From the NCBI GenBank assembly GCA_963811595.1, contig CAWERW010000013.1, positions 186,001 through 250,000 of the forward strand: a stretch of DNA of 64,000 bases, in the 5' to 3' direction. A model generated the notes under the pieces. That model was given only the letters and a program-made list of their open reading frames with translations. It was not told the origin of the DNA and ran no database searches. Of this stretch, positions 25,807 through 36,669 are shown piece by piece (within the stretch, counting starts at the first letter, position 1; each line of letters begins with the position of its first letter). Made by a program: the position numbers and the translations under genes. Origin of the DNA: DASQFQ01 sp963811595 (GTDB lineage: Bacteria; Actinomycetota; Thermoleophilia; Solirubrobacterales; Solirubrobacteraceae).

Positions 25807-26848
25807 TCACGACGACGCGAGCGATCTACGGAGGCCATCCAGCGCCCCCAGGCGAAACTCGAACTCGCTGCGGCGCTGTACCGCCGCCGCGCCGAGCGCG
25901 TGTCGGAGTGTGTCGTCAGCAGCCAGAGTTCGAATGGCCTCGGCCAGGGCTGCGGGTGAGTCGACTGGCACGAGAATCGAGTCGACTTGATCATTGAGAT
26001 ATTCGCGTATCAGCCAAAGGTCGGACACAATTGTGGGACGCCCATCGCCAAAGCTTCAAGGAGTGCGGTGAGGCCGGCAGGTTGGTTACAGTCAAGGATC
26101 GGAACGAGCACGACCAGAGCGTCCTCATCCAGGTCGCGGAGCTCGAGCGCTGTTGCGTTCGCGTGCCTAATCACCCGCGTGCCTGCCGCCTCGATGCGAC
26201 TGAGTGCCTGCTCCTTCTTCTCGGAGAGTGCGTGCCGGTGCGTTAGGCGAAGTTCGGCGACGGCTCCGTCGAGCTGCTCGAAGGCAGTCGCGACCCCTTC
26301 ATAGTCGCGGAGCGCCCCATCGACGAGAAACGCATAGTCGCCCGACGCTGCTCGACGTCGAGTGAACAGCTCCAGATCGATACCCATCGGAACAGGCGGC
26401 GACCTGTTCAGCGGGGCCCCGCAACTCTCGTCGAAGCCATGGCACCTGGGCTTGGCTGACGACGAGGAACCTGTCGATTCGGCGATAGAGCACGCGACGG
26501 ATCGCTCGCTCGAGCTTGACGACGCGTGGACGAGTGACACGTGGTGCCGGGAAAGGATCGAATTGAGATGACGTTCAACGCCGGCACTGGAAGGCCGAGC
26601 CACCTCAGCGCTGCGATACGCGCGCCTGCGCCTTGATTGGTGAGCCACGCATCGAACCTGCGGTTCCGCGGATCGAGTGAAAGTCGTAGCAATCCAAGCA
26701 AGTACTGACGGCGGGACTCCATGGGCAGCGCTACCGCTTCAAGGTCGATGCCCGTCGCGGCAAGATTGTCATTGATCTCCGTTTCAAACAGATGGCGGAG
26801 CGAGGGCGCGAGCGGCATGTCGTACTCAGTAACGCGGAGGACCCTCAC
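25807..26848 (-). pseudogene. Glycosyltransferase (GT-B, GT4-like), several frameshifts
   Basis: The start is a GTG at 26848 overlapping the polymerase stop (VRVLRVTEYDMPLAPSLRHL). The N-domain goes on to WLTNQGAGARIAALRWLGL and LNVISIRSFP; RRIDRFLVVSQAQVPWLRRE lies in a second frame. MGIDLELFTRRRAASGDYAF, VIRHANATALELRDLDEDAL and PAGLTALLEALAMGVP lie in a third, and SDLWLIREYLNDQVDSILVP in a fourth run to the stop at 25807. The C-domain keeps the late acidic motif of GT4 enzymes. Three or more indels separate the pieces. The gene is otherwise complete in order and length (about 345 residues). Confidence 0.65.
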
Positions 26849-28306
26849 GCGGCCTCTTCGCTCACGTCAGGGCGCCTACGGCGCGCGACAAGGGACAGTG
26901 CGAGCAGCGGTGCCGCTAGGAAGAAGCCGTACAGGACCAGGGGCGGAAGCGAAGCGCGGACGAAAGCCAGCATCAGAACCGGCAACGTGCTTGCGAGAGC
27001 AATGGCGGAAGCGATCAGCATTCCGCGTGCTCTCCCAGGCGAAGCGGAACGCAGCGCCGACGAGGAACATCCCGATTATGACCCCGACCAGTCCCGAGTC
27101 GTAGTAGAAGCTGCCAAATGCGGTGTACGTGGCCCCAGCGCGATACCGCTGGTAATCGCGCGGGAACACCTCAGCAGTGATCCGCTCCTCGGGAATCTCG
27201 GGGCTTGCCTGGCCACACGGCGCGCGGAATCGGGAATGCGATCACGCTCAGCGGTAGCGATCCAGGCGAGAAGGGCCTTTGCTCCGGAACATACGTCGTG
27301 AGGACATGAGGCCCTGCGCTACCTCCGCGTCGACGCCCAGAATCACGTCATTCCAAGTGGCGGAGGGGTCGTCCACAATCGCTCCGGCAGCGTCAGAAAA
27401 GCTTGCCCGCTGACTTTCGTTCCGCGTCTCTCGAAGCACCGTCAGCGGGATCAGGCTCGCAAGAATGACGGTCACGTCACGGCAGACTTTGTACGCCGAT
27501 TAAGGCTGAGATAGCGGAACGTGACCAGGCTCACCGTGATTGAGAGCAGATCCAGTCTGTCGCCGCGAATGAACGATGACACCATGAGAGGTACCGCGGT
27601 GCAGATCACTACAAGCGGGACCCATCGCAGCCCGCGTCGCCAGGCTGCGTACGCGAGTAGAGCAGCGGGCACGATGAAGAGCGGCGCAGAATACAAGTAT
27701 CCGATCGAACCCCGAAATGCGGTCTCCTGCGTTTCGCGCCCTGTGAGCAGCCAACTCGCGGATAGTCCGGCTTGTTGAATGAAGGCCAACAGCCCAAAAC
27801 GCTGATCGCTACGAGGCCAAGCGCGACTCCAGCCAGCTGGCGGTTTGTAGGCTCGGAGAGTCGCAGCGCGTGACGGCGGCCAAGCTCACGTGGCGCACGC
27901 CCATTCGCTGCCTCCCACGATCCACGCGATCGTGCCCACCAGGGCCACAATCAGCATCGATGTGACACCGTCGCGGGTGTCGAGCCCACGCCGAGCCAAA
28001 TTTGCCGCTGGCGAGGACCGCAGTGGCGCGAAGGACTACGAACCCGCCGGTGAACAAGACGAACGCCGTGAGCGGCTCGAACACGTCGATTCGCTGCCCC
28101 GAGACGAATCGTCCGATCAGCGGGAGCGCCAGGACTACCATGATTAGCAGGAGGAGCAGGTAGTCCAGTGATGGTCCGGCGAGACCCACCGCGACGCCCA
28201 ACGCAACGCAAGCAACGATCGTCACCCCGCCCAATAGCGGAGTCCAGAGCGCGAGCGCCCGGTAGCTTGCTCTAGCGCTCGCGCGTGCTCTCGGCATCGT
28301 GATCAC
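26845..28306 (-). pseudogene. Wzy-type oligosaccharide repeat-unit polymerase, several frameshifts
   Basis: Start GTG at 28306 overlaps the flippase stop. Hydrophobic segments in successive frames form one polytopic protein of about 480 residues: LLGGVTIVACVALGVAVGLA, LDYLLLLLIMVVLALPLIG, a FEPLTAFVLFTGGFVVLR helix, ETAFRGSIGYLYSAPLFIVP, DRLDLLSITVSLVTFRYLSL and PRDYQRYRAGATYTAFGSFY. The last piece leads into YDSGLVGVIIGMFLVGAAF and a C-terminal helix ending RRRRPDVSEEAA. The arrangement FGSFYYDSGLVGV near the C-terminus is typical of Wzy-like polymerases (O-antigen polymerase family). At least four indels. Its place between a Wzx flippase and a glycosyltransferase supports the role. Confidence 0.65.
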
Positions 28307-29619
28307 GGGTCGGCAGATAGTTGCGTATCGGTCGAAGCAGCAGTCGGAGCATCGCGCGGTCCGGAAGCAGCAACTCCCGCACGGATATGTCCGCCGCGCG
28401 AGTCAGTCGCCCACACCATTAGCAGGAAGCTCGCGGTGTAGGCCGCCAGCGAGGCGAGTCCAGCACCCATGAGGCCTAGCCAAGGAAGCAGCGTCGCGAG
28501 GCTGACAATGGAGATGGCGAGGGCGAGGCCGTCGCCCCAGCCGGCGTCCAAAGGACGACCTAGCCCCTTGAGGATGTTCGCGAGGACTCGGTTGGTGCTC
28601 AAGGCAACTGCGGCGAGCAACAGCACTCGGCAGACGTCGGTGGCGCCGAGGAAGTCGGGGTCCAAGAAGAGCCTTTCGAGATGAGCTCAGGGGTACTCCA
28701 CAGCGATCAACGCACTCGCTAGGAAGGAGAGCACGAACGTAAGACTCACAAACGTCCGAATTCGTTCGCGTGCAGCCGTCGTGCTCGCCGCGGCAGAGAT
28801 CATCGGCAGCGCGACTAAAGAGACGGCCATTCCTATTAGCACGGTCCCGGAGGTCAGGGTAACGGCGATCACGTAGAGACCCAGTGTTGCGGGTGGTAGC
28901 ACGACCGATACTAAGAGCTGGTCGAGGCGTTCATTCAGGAGCGCGGGCGCGGCGCTGGTCTGGGTCTTAAGCCCGAAGCCGATGAGACTGCGCCCAACGC
29001 CCAGGTCTATCTTGGGAGCGGACCCGGATTCGCGCTGAACCACGGCTGCGGCAGTCACCATGATGATGCAATTCGCAATCAAATAGGTCAGTGCGGCTGA
29101 TCGCACGGTCAAGTCCCCGAGGCCTGCAAGGGCGACGAGCGCGAGCATCATCAGGCCGTACGCCGAGAACCGCAACGCATGAAACCATGTGAACCGATGT
29201 AAGCCATTCAGAATGCCCAGCAGATTCAACATGATGATATTGACGGGAATGAAGAGCAGGTACAGCTGGGCGGTATCGAGTACGAATTCGCGCTGCTGTT
29301 CGAGCACTAGAGGTAGCAGTAACAAGCCAATGGTGATCAGCACCAGTGACTGGGCCAGCGCGAATGCGAGTCCAGTGCCCACTAGCGAGCGGAGCTCGTA
29401 GCCTCGCGCTGCGAAGAACGTGGATGCCTCCGCCATCCCGAGGTCGCCTAGGAAGGCCAATAGCGTGGGCCAAAGGATCACCGCGGCGAGTTCGCCGCGA
29501 CCTTCGGGGCCCAGAGTGCGCGCGAGCAACACGCCCGTGATGACGTGAAGGAGTTGACTACCAATCGCAGAGCCGAAGCTCGCTTTTAGGCCTACTCGAG
29601 CGCTCATGGCCCTCGACAC
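28303..29619 (-). CDS. Wzx-type polysaccharide flippase (interrupted by an in-frame TGA at 28687-28689)
   Basis: About 438 codons. From MSRAMSARVGLKASFGSAIG the protein has about a dozen helices of the MATE/PST (polysaccharide synthase) family: SQLLHVITGVLLARTLGPEG with the family GPEGRG turn, LAAVILWPTLLAFLGDLGMA, YLLFIPVNIIMLNLLGILNG, GVGRSLIGFG and LDQLLVSVVLPPATLGLYVI. After VEYP the frame meets a TGA, yet ERLFLDPDFLGATDVCR and the last four helices continue in the same frame. Reading one base over gives PELISKG between them, so two compensating indels are more likely than a nonsense mutation. It should flip lipid-linked repeat units across the membrane. Confidence 0.8.
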
Positions 29620-29678
29620 GGGGCGACCACGCGACCCTCAGCGTCCTCGGCGACGCGGCGTCGGAGCACGCGAGCGCG

Positions 29679-31214
29679 CTAACCGGCAGTAGACGAGCTG
29701 ATTTCGCGCGCCCCGTACGGTCCGTAGGACGGATCACGCGAGTCCCGGACCCGATTCGCGACCAGGCCCAGAACCGGGGCGTTCATCGAGTGCAACTGCT
29801 TCATCAACCGCGTGGCGCCGTCCCTCGTCGTCGCGCCGACCTGACCCACGATCACGACTCCGCTCACCTGTCTCACCAGAGGGATCGCGTCTGAGACGAC
29901 TGATATGGGGGCCGAGTCCAGGATCACAAGGTCGTATTGAGCGGTGAGCTGCTCGAGCACGTGCGCCATCCTCGAGCTGTCGATCAGCTCGGATGGATTG
30001 GGGTGGGACCGCCCCGGCAACGATGACGCTGAAGCTTGCAAAGTCGTCGTCGTTGTGCGGAAGCGGGAGGCGGACGCTCTGGACGACTTCATCCAACGTC
30101 GCCTCTTGCGCCAAGAGCTCCGCGAGGCCGGGGCGTCGGTGGAGCGAGGGGATCTCGGCGAGAGTAGGCCGACGAAGGTCGGTCTCGATTAGGAGGACGT
30201 TCGATCGGGTGGCAGCGACGGATGCGAGGTTCCATGCAACCGTGGACTTGCCGTCCCCAGATGCGGCAGACGTGATCAAGATCGAACGAAGGTCGCGGTC
30301 AACACTGAAGTAGCGGAGGCGTGCACGTAGCATGCGGAAGGACTCAAGTTCGGCGTGTGCGGGGTCCTCGACGTGTGAACTCGGTGAGGAGACGTTCCGG
30401 CTCTCCGGAACTCCTGCCAAGACTGGGAGCCCAAACACCTCTTCCAACTCATCCAGGTTCCGAATCCGCCGATCAAGGTGCTCCAAGCCGAATGCCAGCG
30501 CGGCGCCTAGAAGCAGACCGAGAATCCCAGCGACGATCGCATTTCGCACCGTCCGAGGGCTCGTGGGCTCTGTCGGGGCCTCCGCCTCCTGGACCAGCTC
30601 GGCGTTGCCTGTTTGGAGTGAAGCGAGCAGGCTTAGCTCCTCCGAACGCCGTCCCAGGGACCTCCCCACGGACCCCTCGCGGTCGCTCTCAGAAAGCGCG
30701 TCGAGCTGGTCCTGTACGAGCCGCTGCGCTTCCCGGATCTTGGAACGATCCGCGTCGCGCCGAAAGGCGATGAACTGCCTCGCAAAGGTATTGGCCATCC
30801 GGGCAGCGAACGCGGGGGTCTGTGTCCGTGGCAGACACGAGGACGACGTTCGACTGCCCCTCGCTTGTCACTTCAATATTGCGACGAACGTCCGCAGCGG
30901 ACACCTCGCGTCCAAGCTCGCGCGCCGTTCGCTTGGCTACTCCCTCGAGCGATACCAGTTTGAGTACGTCGCCGCTTCGCGATTGGGATCGGTTGACGGC
31001 GGCAGGACCATGGTGCACGAACAGCCGCTAAATCCAGCCCAGGATCGCGGAACAGCAGCGATGAGGACGCTGTGTAACGCGTCGTCGACGAGAGCGATAC
31101 GACGATGGCGGCCGCGACCGTCACGAGGAGGCAGAGGGCGATCAGCATCCAGCGGCGGCGGATGAGCTGAGCGAGCGCCCGCAAGCTCAAGGCATAACCT
31201 CGCTGCTCGGTCAT
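29679..31214 (-). pseudogene. Wzz-like chain-length determinant / BY-kinase fusion (three or more frameshifts)
   Basis: About 510 codons from the ATG at 31214. The N-terminal Wzz part has membrane helix 1 (LIRRRWMLIALCLLVTVAAA) and a periplasmic region with LVSLEGVAKRTARELGREVS and RRNIEVTSEGQSNVVLVSAT. Helix 2 (VAGILGLLLGAALAFG) leads into EHLDRRIRNLDELEEVFGLP. The kinase part has Walker A SAASGDGKSTVAWNLA, Walker A' VLLIETDLRRPTLAEIPSLH and Walker B QYDLVILDSAPISVVSDAIP. Only two tyrosines remain in the tail (YGPYGAREIS). Breaks occur near 31060, 30800 and 30002, the last being one extra C in a C-run. The family controls export and chain length of Wzy-type polysaccharides. All catalytic motifs survive. 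Confidence 0.8.
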
Positions 31215-31419
31215 GGCGTTCCGCTCCGTGCGGACGTCATCGGCGGCGTTTGATCAGGATGGCGGGGGACATTGGGCGGCGGTGGCACACGAGGGATGCG
31301 CCGGAGGGGTCGCGCGTACGGTCGCGGCGTTGACCTCGTGCTCGAGTGCTATGCAGGGTAGCGAGCAGCACCTCGCACGACGATGGGCCGGGCGACGTTG
31401 GGCGTCGCATGGACTAGCG

Positions 31420-32303
31420 ATGCCTACACAGCCGAGACTGCCCGGGCCTGCGCAAACGCCGGCCCAGTTCATTCCTGCACGGGATACGGAAGCGGAAGGG
31501 ATTCGGCTCGACCGAGGCGAGCAGTTTCTCTCGCTGATCGAACCATTGACGGGGCCGCTCATGGGCAGGCGAGTGATCGATCTCGGGACGGGGTACGGGT
31601 TTCTTCCGCTCGCTGCCGCCCATCGTGGCGCGCAGCGAGTAGTCGCGGTCGACGTGGATGCGGAGCGCTTGGCACAGCTCAGCGAGCGCGCGGACCGGCG
31701 AGGCTTGGAGCTCGAAACCATGCGGGCCAACCTCCTCGAGCCTGAGCTAGCGCTTCCCTCGGCGGACCTGGCATTTCTCATTGGTGTCGTCGAGTACGCG
31801 GGATGTGGGAAGCCGACGCCCCCGTTCTTGAACTTCAGCGCCAGGTGTTCGCCACCGCGTATCGCGCCCTCGAACCGGGCGGTCAGCTCATCTTCGGGTC
31901 CAAGAACCGGGAGTGGCCCTCGCTCGCGTTTCGCGACGCCCACACGGGTCGGCCGCTGGTCAACGTACTGCCGCGTCACGCGGCAACGTGGCTATCTCTG
32001 CGTGTTACCGGCAAGCCATATCGCCACCACGTTCACTCGGGAAGTGGATGGATCGGTCTGATCCGGTCTGCGGGGTTTCGCTCCGCGGAAATCCTGTATC
32101 CGTTCTTCTCGTATCAGCTGCCGATCCTGCTGGAGCGCCGCCCGACGCTGCGTTCGCTTATCGCGCTTCACAGGCTTTCGAAGAACGAGGACCTCGCCGA
32201 GTCGTTCAACGGACCGTGGCGGATGAAGGCTGCGCTCATGGCATTGACCGGCACCGTCGGTCATCCCGTGAGCCACAGCGTCGTCATCAGAGCGATCAAG
32301 TAG
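31420..32303 (+). CDS. SAM-dependent methyltransferase (one frameshift)
   Basis: About 294 codons. Motif I is RVIDLGTGYGFLPLAAAHRG, with the acidic strand-2 end VVAVDVDAERLAQL and motif III region ADLAFLIGVVEYAG. One base is missing near 31803, after which MWEADAPVLELQRQVFATAY, RALEPGGQLIFGSKNREWPS and a basic C-terminal region (HHVHSGSGWIGLIRSAGF) continue. The ATG at 31420 is the nearest good start; an ATG at 31351 is also possible. It diverges from the BY-kinase, with about 200 bases between and no clear feature there. It probably modifies a sugar or a lipid-linked intermediate of this locus. Confidence 0.72.
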
Positions 32304-33509
32304 ATGCGGCGGTGGGGCGGGAGGCAGCGACAGGTGTCGGTCCTGTTGGAAGTAGTAACGCCGTTGGTCGCGGCTCGCGATGTCGCGCCTGACGTAGCGA
32401 TTTACCACCGACGACGGGGGGCGTCGGCATTGTTCCTCAATCGGGCGCATAGCGGCGATGAGGCTCTCAGCTCGACTTCCTCATCTTCCCGCCGCTCGGC
32501 ACGCCACGAATCCTCGCGCCCGCAGACTTCACCAGCAGCGTGCGAGATACGCTCTCCGGCCGCGCGCCGCATCCATTTCTTTGCGCCAGCGCGTGGTGCT
32601 ACGGACGATCCAAAGCATGCCCGGTTGGGTCCTGCGCGTTGGGACGAAGGGTCTTCGGGTGGCCCCGGTCCGTCGCCGCGGTACTTCAAGCCTGGTCGCG
32701 CGGTACGGAACGCCGTCGGCATTCTGATCAACCCGAGTAATCCCCAGCGGCCCGTCTACTTGGGGTTCGATCCAAATGGGAAGCTGGTGACGGTCGGCAA
32801 GTTTTCCGCGCGCGCTGACAGGGATACGGCAGCTCGTGAGCGCGGCGTCCTCGACGCGCTAGCGCAGGTGCCTGCCTTGCGCGGCACTGTTCCGCGGGCC
32901 ATTGCGCTCATTGAAGGAACGGCCGGCGACACGCTTATCACCGATGCATTCCAAGGGGCGGCGGCGCCTCGAGAACTGACGCCCGAACTTCATGATTGGT
33001 TGCGGCGGTGCGACCTGGGGCGGACAGCAACGCTCAAGCACGTTCCGTTGGTGCGGTCAGTGATCGCCAGGGCAGACGCGGTGAATGATCCGCTACTCAC
33101 AACAGGGGTTCGGGCCGTGCTTGCGCTTGCGGAAAGTCCGAGAGATCGGGCTCAGCGTCGTGCATGGGGACTTCGCCCCTGGAACATTCTGATCTCGCAC
33201 GGCGAAGCGAAAGTGTTTGACTGGGAGTTCGGGGAACGCGCTGGCCTACCTTATTGGGATGCCTTCTACTTTGATGCACAGGTGGCGTCCATTTGGCGAC
33301 TCAGTTGCCCGCGACACTCTAGTCAAGATTCATCGCGCCAGCGTGGCTAGCGCTGCCGCAGACGAGGGCGAGAACACTTCGCGTTCGCCGTTGGATTGCT
33401 CGTACTCATCCACCTCCTGATCAGGCGGGGGGAAAGCAAGCGACACGATCCAGCACGGCCGCAGCTCCGCTCAGCCGTCGAATCTCTCATTCGCGAGTCG
33501 ACAGCCTAA
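32304..33509 (+). pseudogene. Aminoglycoside-phosphotransferase-like kinase, several frameshifts
   Basis: The gene starts directly after the methyltransferase stop. Its pieces are VSVLLEVVTPLVAARDVAPD, FLIFPPLGTPRILAPADFTS in a second frame, MPGWVLRVGTKGLRVAP, then PVYLGFDPNGKLVTVGKFSA, RDTAARERGVLDALAQV and AIALIEGTAGDTLITDAFQG. The catalytic Brenner-type motif VVHGDFAPWNILI is followed by the metal-site AKVFDWEFGERAGLPYWDAF. A hydrophobic tail FAFAVGLLVLIHLLIRRGES ends at the TAA at 33507. The APH fold and the H-G-D-x(4)-N and D-W-E motifs indicate a small-molecule kinase. In a polysaccharide locus it may phosphorylate a sugar or lipid (inference). Four or more indels. Confidence 0.65.
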
Positions 33510-34753
33510 TGGCGGACGGTCGGTCGCGGGCAGCTCCGTCGGTACTCGTGCTGAACCAATATTACCCGCCGGATACCGCCGTGACAGGAAAGCAGGCGCA
33601 CGAGGATCAGCGCGGGCGCTATCCAGGCATGGTTTTCGTGTGGAGGCACTTGTCGGCGAGGTGAGCTGGGCCGACGACGATGTGCGAGGCGAGCGACGAG
33701 AGACACTCGACGGAGTGAGCGTGAGGCGCGTCGCGCTAGGGATCGGTTTCGTGGACGGGCACGGAAGAGCACTCGCTTCTTGGGCTACCTCCGATTCCTA
33801 TCTGGGGCGCTCCGCCATGCGCTACTGCGTCGCCAAGGCCCGTCCGTGGTGATCGCGTTTCACAATCCACCGTTTGTTGCGCTAATCGGCGTGGTGGCGC
33901 GGTGGAGGTTCGGCTCGCGCCTGATCTACATCCCTCAGGACATACACCCGGACATCATCGTCTCGACGGGATGGATCAAAGTCCCGGCACCAGCCGTATG
34001 GTTGTGGGACCGCCTCAATCGTCTGATCCTTCACTCGGCCGATCGAGTCGTCGTGCTCGGCAATGGTATGAAGGAGACGCTGGTGTCGGGCAAGGGCGTA
34101 GATCCCGATCGCGTTGTCGTCATCCCTCCGTGGGCGGAACCGGAGTTGCGTCCCAGTTCGATCGACATGGAGTGGCGAGCCCGACATGGAATCCGCGCTC
34201 GGCTCCTCGTACTTTATCCGGCAATCTCGGGATCATGCATCCTCTGTCGCCGTTGCTGGAGGCCGCCCGGGACGTCAACGCGGATGTTCACTTCGTGATT
34301 GCAGGACGCGGAGTGATGCGTGATCGATGGCAGCGGCTGGCGGAGCGTGGGCATTGTCCAATGTGACATTCCTGGGCTTTCAACGGAGTATGGACTTCGC
34401 GCGCCTCGTTGGCGCATCGGACGTCGCGGTCGTCACGCTGTCGGACGGCGATGGAGCGACTCTCGCGGTATCCTCCCGGACGTTCGGATTTCTCGCCGCC
34501 GGCAAGCCTCTGATCACGATCATGTCCGACGAAGGCGATGCCGCGCGACTCGCTCGAGAAGTAGGCGCCGGATGGAACGTTCGCAGCGGGGACGAGATGG
34601 TTGATCTGCTCGTCGAACTCGTCCAGGATCCGAAGCGCGTGATGGCCGCGGGCGTGGCGGCAAGGCGTGTGTTTGAAGAGCGCTTTACCCGGGACCGCTT
34701 GCTCACCGAGTATGTCCGGTTAGTAGCGCGAGCTGTTGGTGCGGGGCGCCTAA
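33509..34753 (+). pseudogene. Glycosyltransferase family 4 (WcaI/WbuB-like), several frameshifts
   Basis: The ATG at 33509 overlaps the kinase stop (TAATG). The N-terminus reads SVLVLNQYYPPDTAVTGKQA, then in a second frame VEALVGEVSWADDDVRGERR and LDGVSVRRVALG, and in a third FLGYLRFLSGALRHALLRRQ, IAFHNPPFVALIGVVARWRF, LIYIPQDIHPDIIVSTGW and ADRVVVLGNGMKETLVSGKG. Later frames give HPLSPLLEAARDVNADVHFV, NVTFLGFQRSMDFARLVGAS and SRTFGFLAAGKPLITIMSDE. The order matches WcaI/WbuB-type GT4 enzymes, which often add an amino sugar or fucose derivative. One more indel near 34711 would end the protein RELLVRGA at a TAA, 34751-34753. It is the last gene of the lower-GC block. Confidence 0.7.
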
Positions 34754-34762
34754 GGTGGAGCG

Positions 34763-36011
34763 TCAGAGTTGTTTCGCGCTCGTCACATTCAGCTTCCGCG
34801 TCACGCCGCGCAGGTCGAGCGTCCCGGCGCGCCGCGCGATCGCCTCGTGGTCGACGCCCGGGTGCGCGGTGACGATGACCGCGAGGTCGCAGGCGTCGCG
34901 ACTCGTCCAGTGGCGACGCTGCGCAGCCCGTGCCGCGCGATCTCGGGCACGAACGGGTCGTGGTAGCTGACCTCGGCGCCGCGGTCGACGCAGCAGGTCG
35001 ACGATCTTCAGCGCCGGCGACTCGCGCGTGTCGCTCGTGCCGCCCTTGTAGGCGACGCCGAGCACCAGGATCTTCGCGCCCCGTGACCGCCTTGCCCTCG
35101 TCGTTCAGCGCGCGCTCGATCTTCTCGAGGCAGAAGTACGGCATGTTCTGGTTGACCTTGCCGGCGAGCTCGATGAACTCGGTCGACATGTCGTACTCGC
35201 GCGCCTTCCAGGTCAGGTAGAACGGATCGACGGGCAGGCAGTGGCCGCCCATGCCGGGGCCGGGATCGAAGCGCGTGAAGCCGAACGGCTTGGTCGCCGC
35301 GGCGTCGATGACCTCCCAGATGTCGATCCCCATGCGGTCGGCGAGCATCGCCATCTCGTTGACGAGCGCGATGTTGACCGAGCGGAAGATGTTCTCGAGC
35401 AGCTTCGAGAGCTCGGCGACCTCGGGCGTGGAGACCGGGCACGACGGTGTCGCAGACGCGGCCGTAGAGCTCGACCGCGCGCTCGGTGCACGCCGGCGTG
35501 AGGCCGCCGACGACCTTCGGCGTGTTGCGCAGCGTGTAGTCGGTGCGGCCCGGGATCGACGCGCTCCGGTGAGAACGCGAGGTTGAAGTCCTCGCCGGCC
35601 CGCAGGCCCGACTCCTCGAGCAGCGGAACGAGGTGTTCCCGTGTCGTGCCGGGGAAGGTCGTGGACTCGAGCACGACGAGCTGGCCCTTGGCGATCACGC
35701 CCGCCAGCGCGCGCGAGGCGTTCAGCAGCGGGCCGAGGTCGGGCTCGCGGTTGCGCGTCAGCGGGGTCGGGACGCAGACGAGGATCGCCTCGGCCTCGTG
35801 CAGCTCGACGAAGCGCGTCGTGAACGTGCAGCGCTCGAGCACCGCGCCGAGGCGCTCGTCCGGGATGTCCTCGATGTGCGAGCGGCCGTCGCTGCAGCGC
35901 GGCGACCTTGGTCTGGTCGACGTCGACGCCGATCACGTCGACGCCGGCCTCGGCGAAGCCGACGGCCAGCGGCAGCCCGACATAGCCCATCCCCACGATT
36001 CCGATGCTCAT
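34763..36011 (-). CDS. Nucleotide-sugar dehydrogenase (UDP-GlcNAc/ManNAc 6-dehydrogenase type; about five frameshifts)
   Basis: About 415 codons from the ATG at 36011 (MSIGIVGMGYVGLPLAVGFA, NAD motif GxGxxG). Then VIGVDVDQTKVAAL, EAILVCVPTPLTRNREPDLG, VLESTTFPGTTREHLVPLLE, NLAFSPERVDPG, VSTPEVAELSKLLENIFRSV and the catalytic Cys region GPGMGGHCLPVDPFYLTWKA. AYKGGTSDTRESPALKIVDL is in the C-terminal domain. The enzyme oxidises C6 of a UDP-sugar to the uronate (WbpA/WecC-like). Breaks near 35890, 35560, 35440, 35085 and 34990 include at least three single extra G/C bases in G/C runs. The high-GC context resumes here. Confidence 0.85.
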
Positions 36012-36067
36012 GCTCGTGACACCTGTTTCGACGACCGCTGAGAAGTCCCCTCACGGTAGCGGCGCGC

Positions 36068-36669
36068 CTACGGCCGCCGGAACTCGGCTCGCCAGCGCGG
36101 GCCCGGCAGCTGCTCGATCGCACGGTCTCGATCCCGCCGCGTCGCGAACGACTCGACCTCGGCGCGCGTCAGCGGCCACGGCGGGCCGTCGACCGGCCCG
36201 TCCGCCTCGTCGCGGCCCGAGGCGATGACCAGCAGCGTGCCGCGCGGCGCGACGAGGCGGCCGACGTTCGCGGATCGCCAGCGGGCGCACCGCGTCGGGC
36301 AGCGACTGGACGGTCAGCGACTCGAACACGAACGCGAACGCCTCGCCCCACGGCGGCCGGGAACTCGAGCAGGTCGGCGGTCACGTAGTGCACGGCGGTG
36401 CCGGGGTGCCGCTCCTGCGCGGCCCGGACCGCGCTCGGCGCCACGTCGAAGGCGGTCACGTCGAACCCCAGCGAGCTGAGGTACTCCGCGTCGGCGCCGA
36501 ACCCGCAGCCGACGACGACGGCGCCGAGCCCGTCGCCGTCCAACCCGCGCGCCTCCGCCCACTCCACGAGCGCCTCGCGCGGCTCGTCACGCTCCCACGG
36601 GACCTCCCGCTCGCCGCGCTCGGCGGCGGCGTAGAGCGGCTCGAACCAGCCCGTGGGGTCGTCGCTCAC
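36068..36669 (-). CDS. SAM-dependent methyltransferase, thiopurine-methyltransferase-like (two frameshifts)
   Basis: About 200 codons, GTG start at 36669 overlapping the gmd stop (GTGA): VSDDPTGWFEPLYAAAERGE, PWERDEPREALVEWAEARGL. Motif I is AVVVGCGFGADAEYLSSLGF, with VTAFDVAPSAVRAAQERHPG and HYVTADLLEFPAAWG. The latter half is split over frames (FVFESLTVQSLPDAVRPLAI, then a C-terminal piece ending PRWRAEFRRP at the TAG at 36068). Breaks lie near 36355 and 36250. The W-rich N-terminus and GxGxD spacing resemble TPMT-type small-molecule methyltransferases. Its role next to gmd may be sugar O-methylation or detoxification; not decidable. Confidence 0.75.

Noticed and set aside
18200..34755. Insertion sequences or transposase fragments as the source of the broken genes
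   Set aside because: No DDE or serine recombinase motifs and no terminal inverted repeats were recognised. Breaks are single-base shifts, not insertions.
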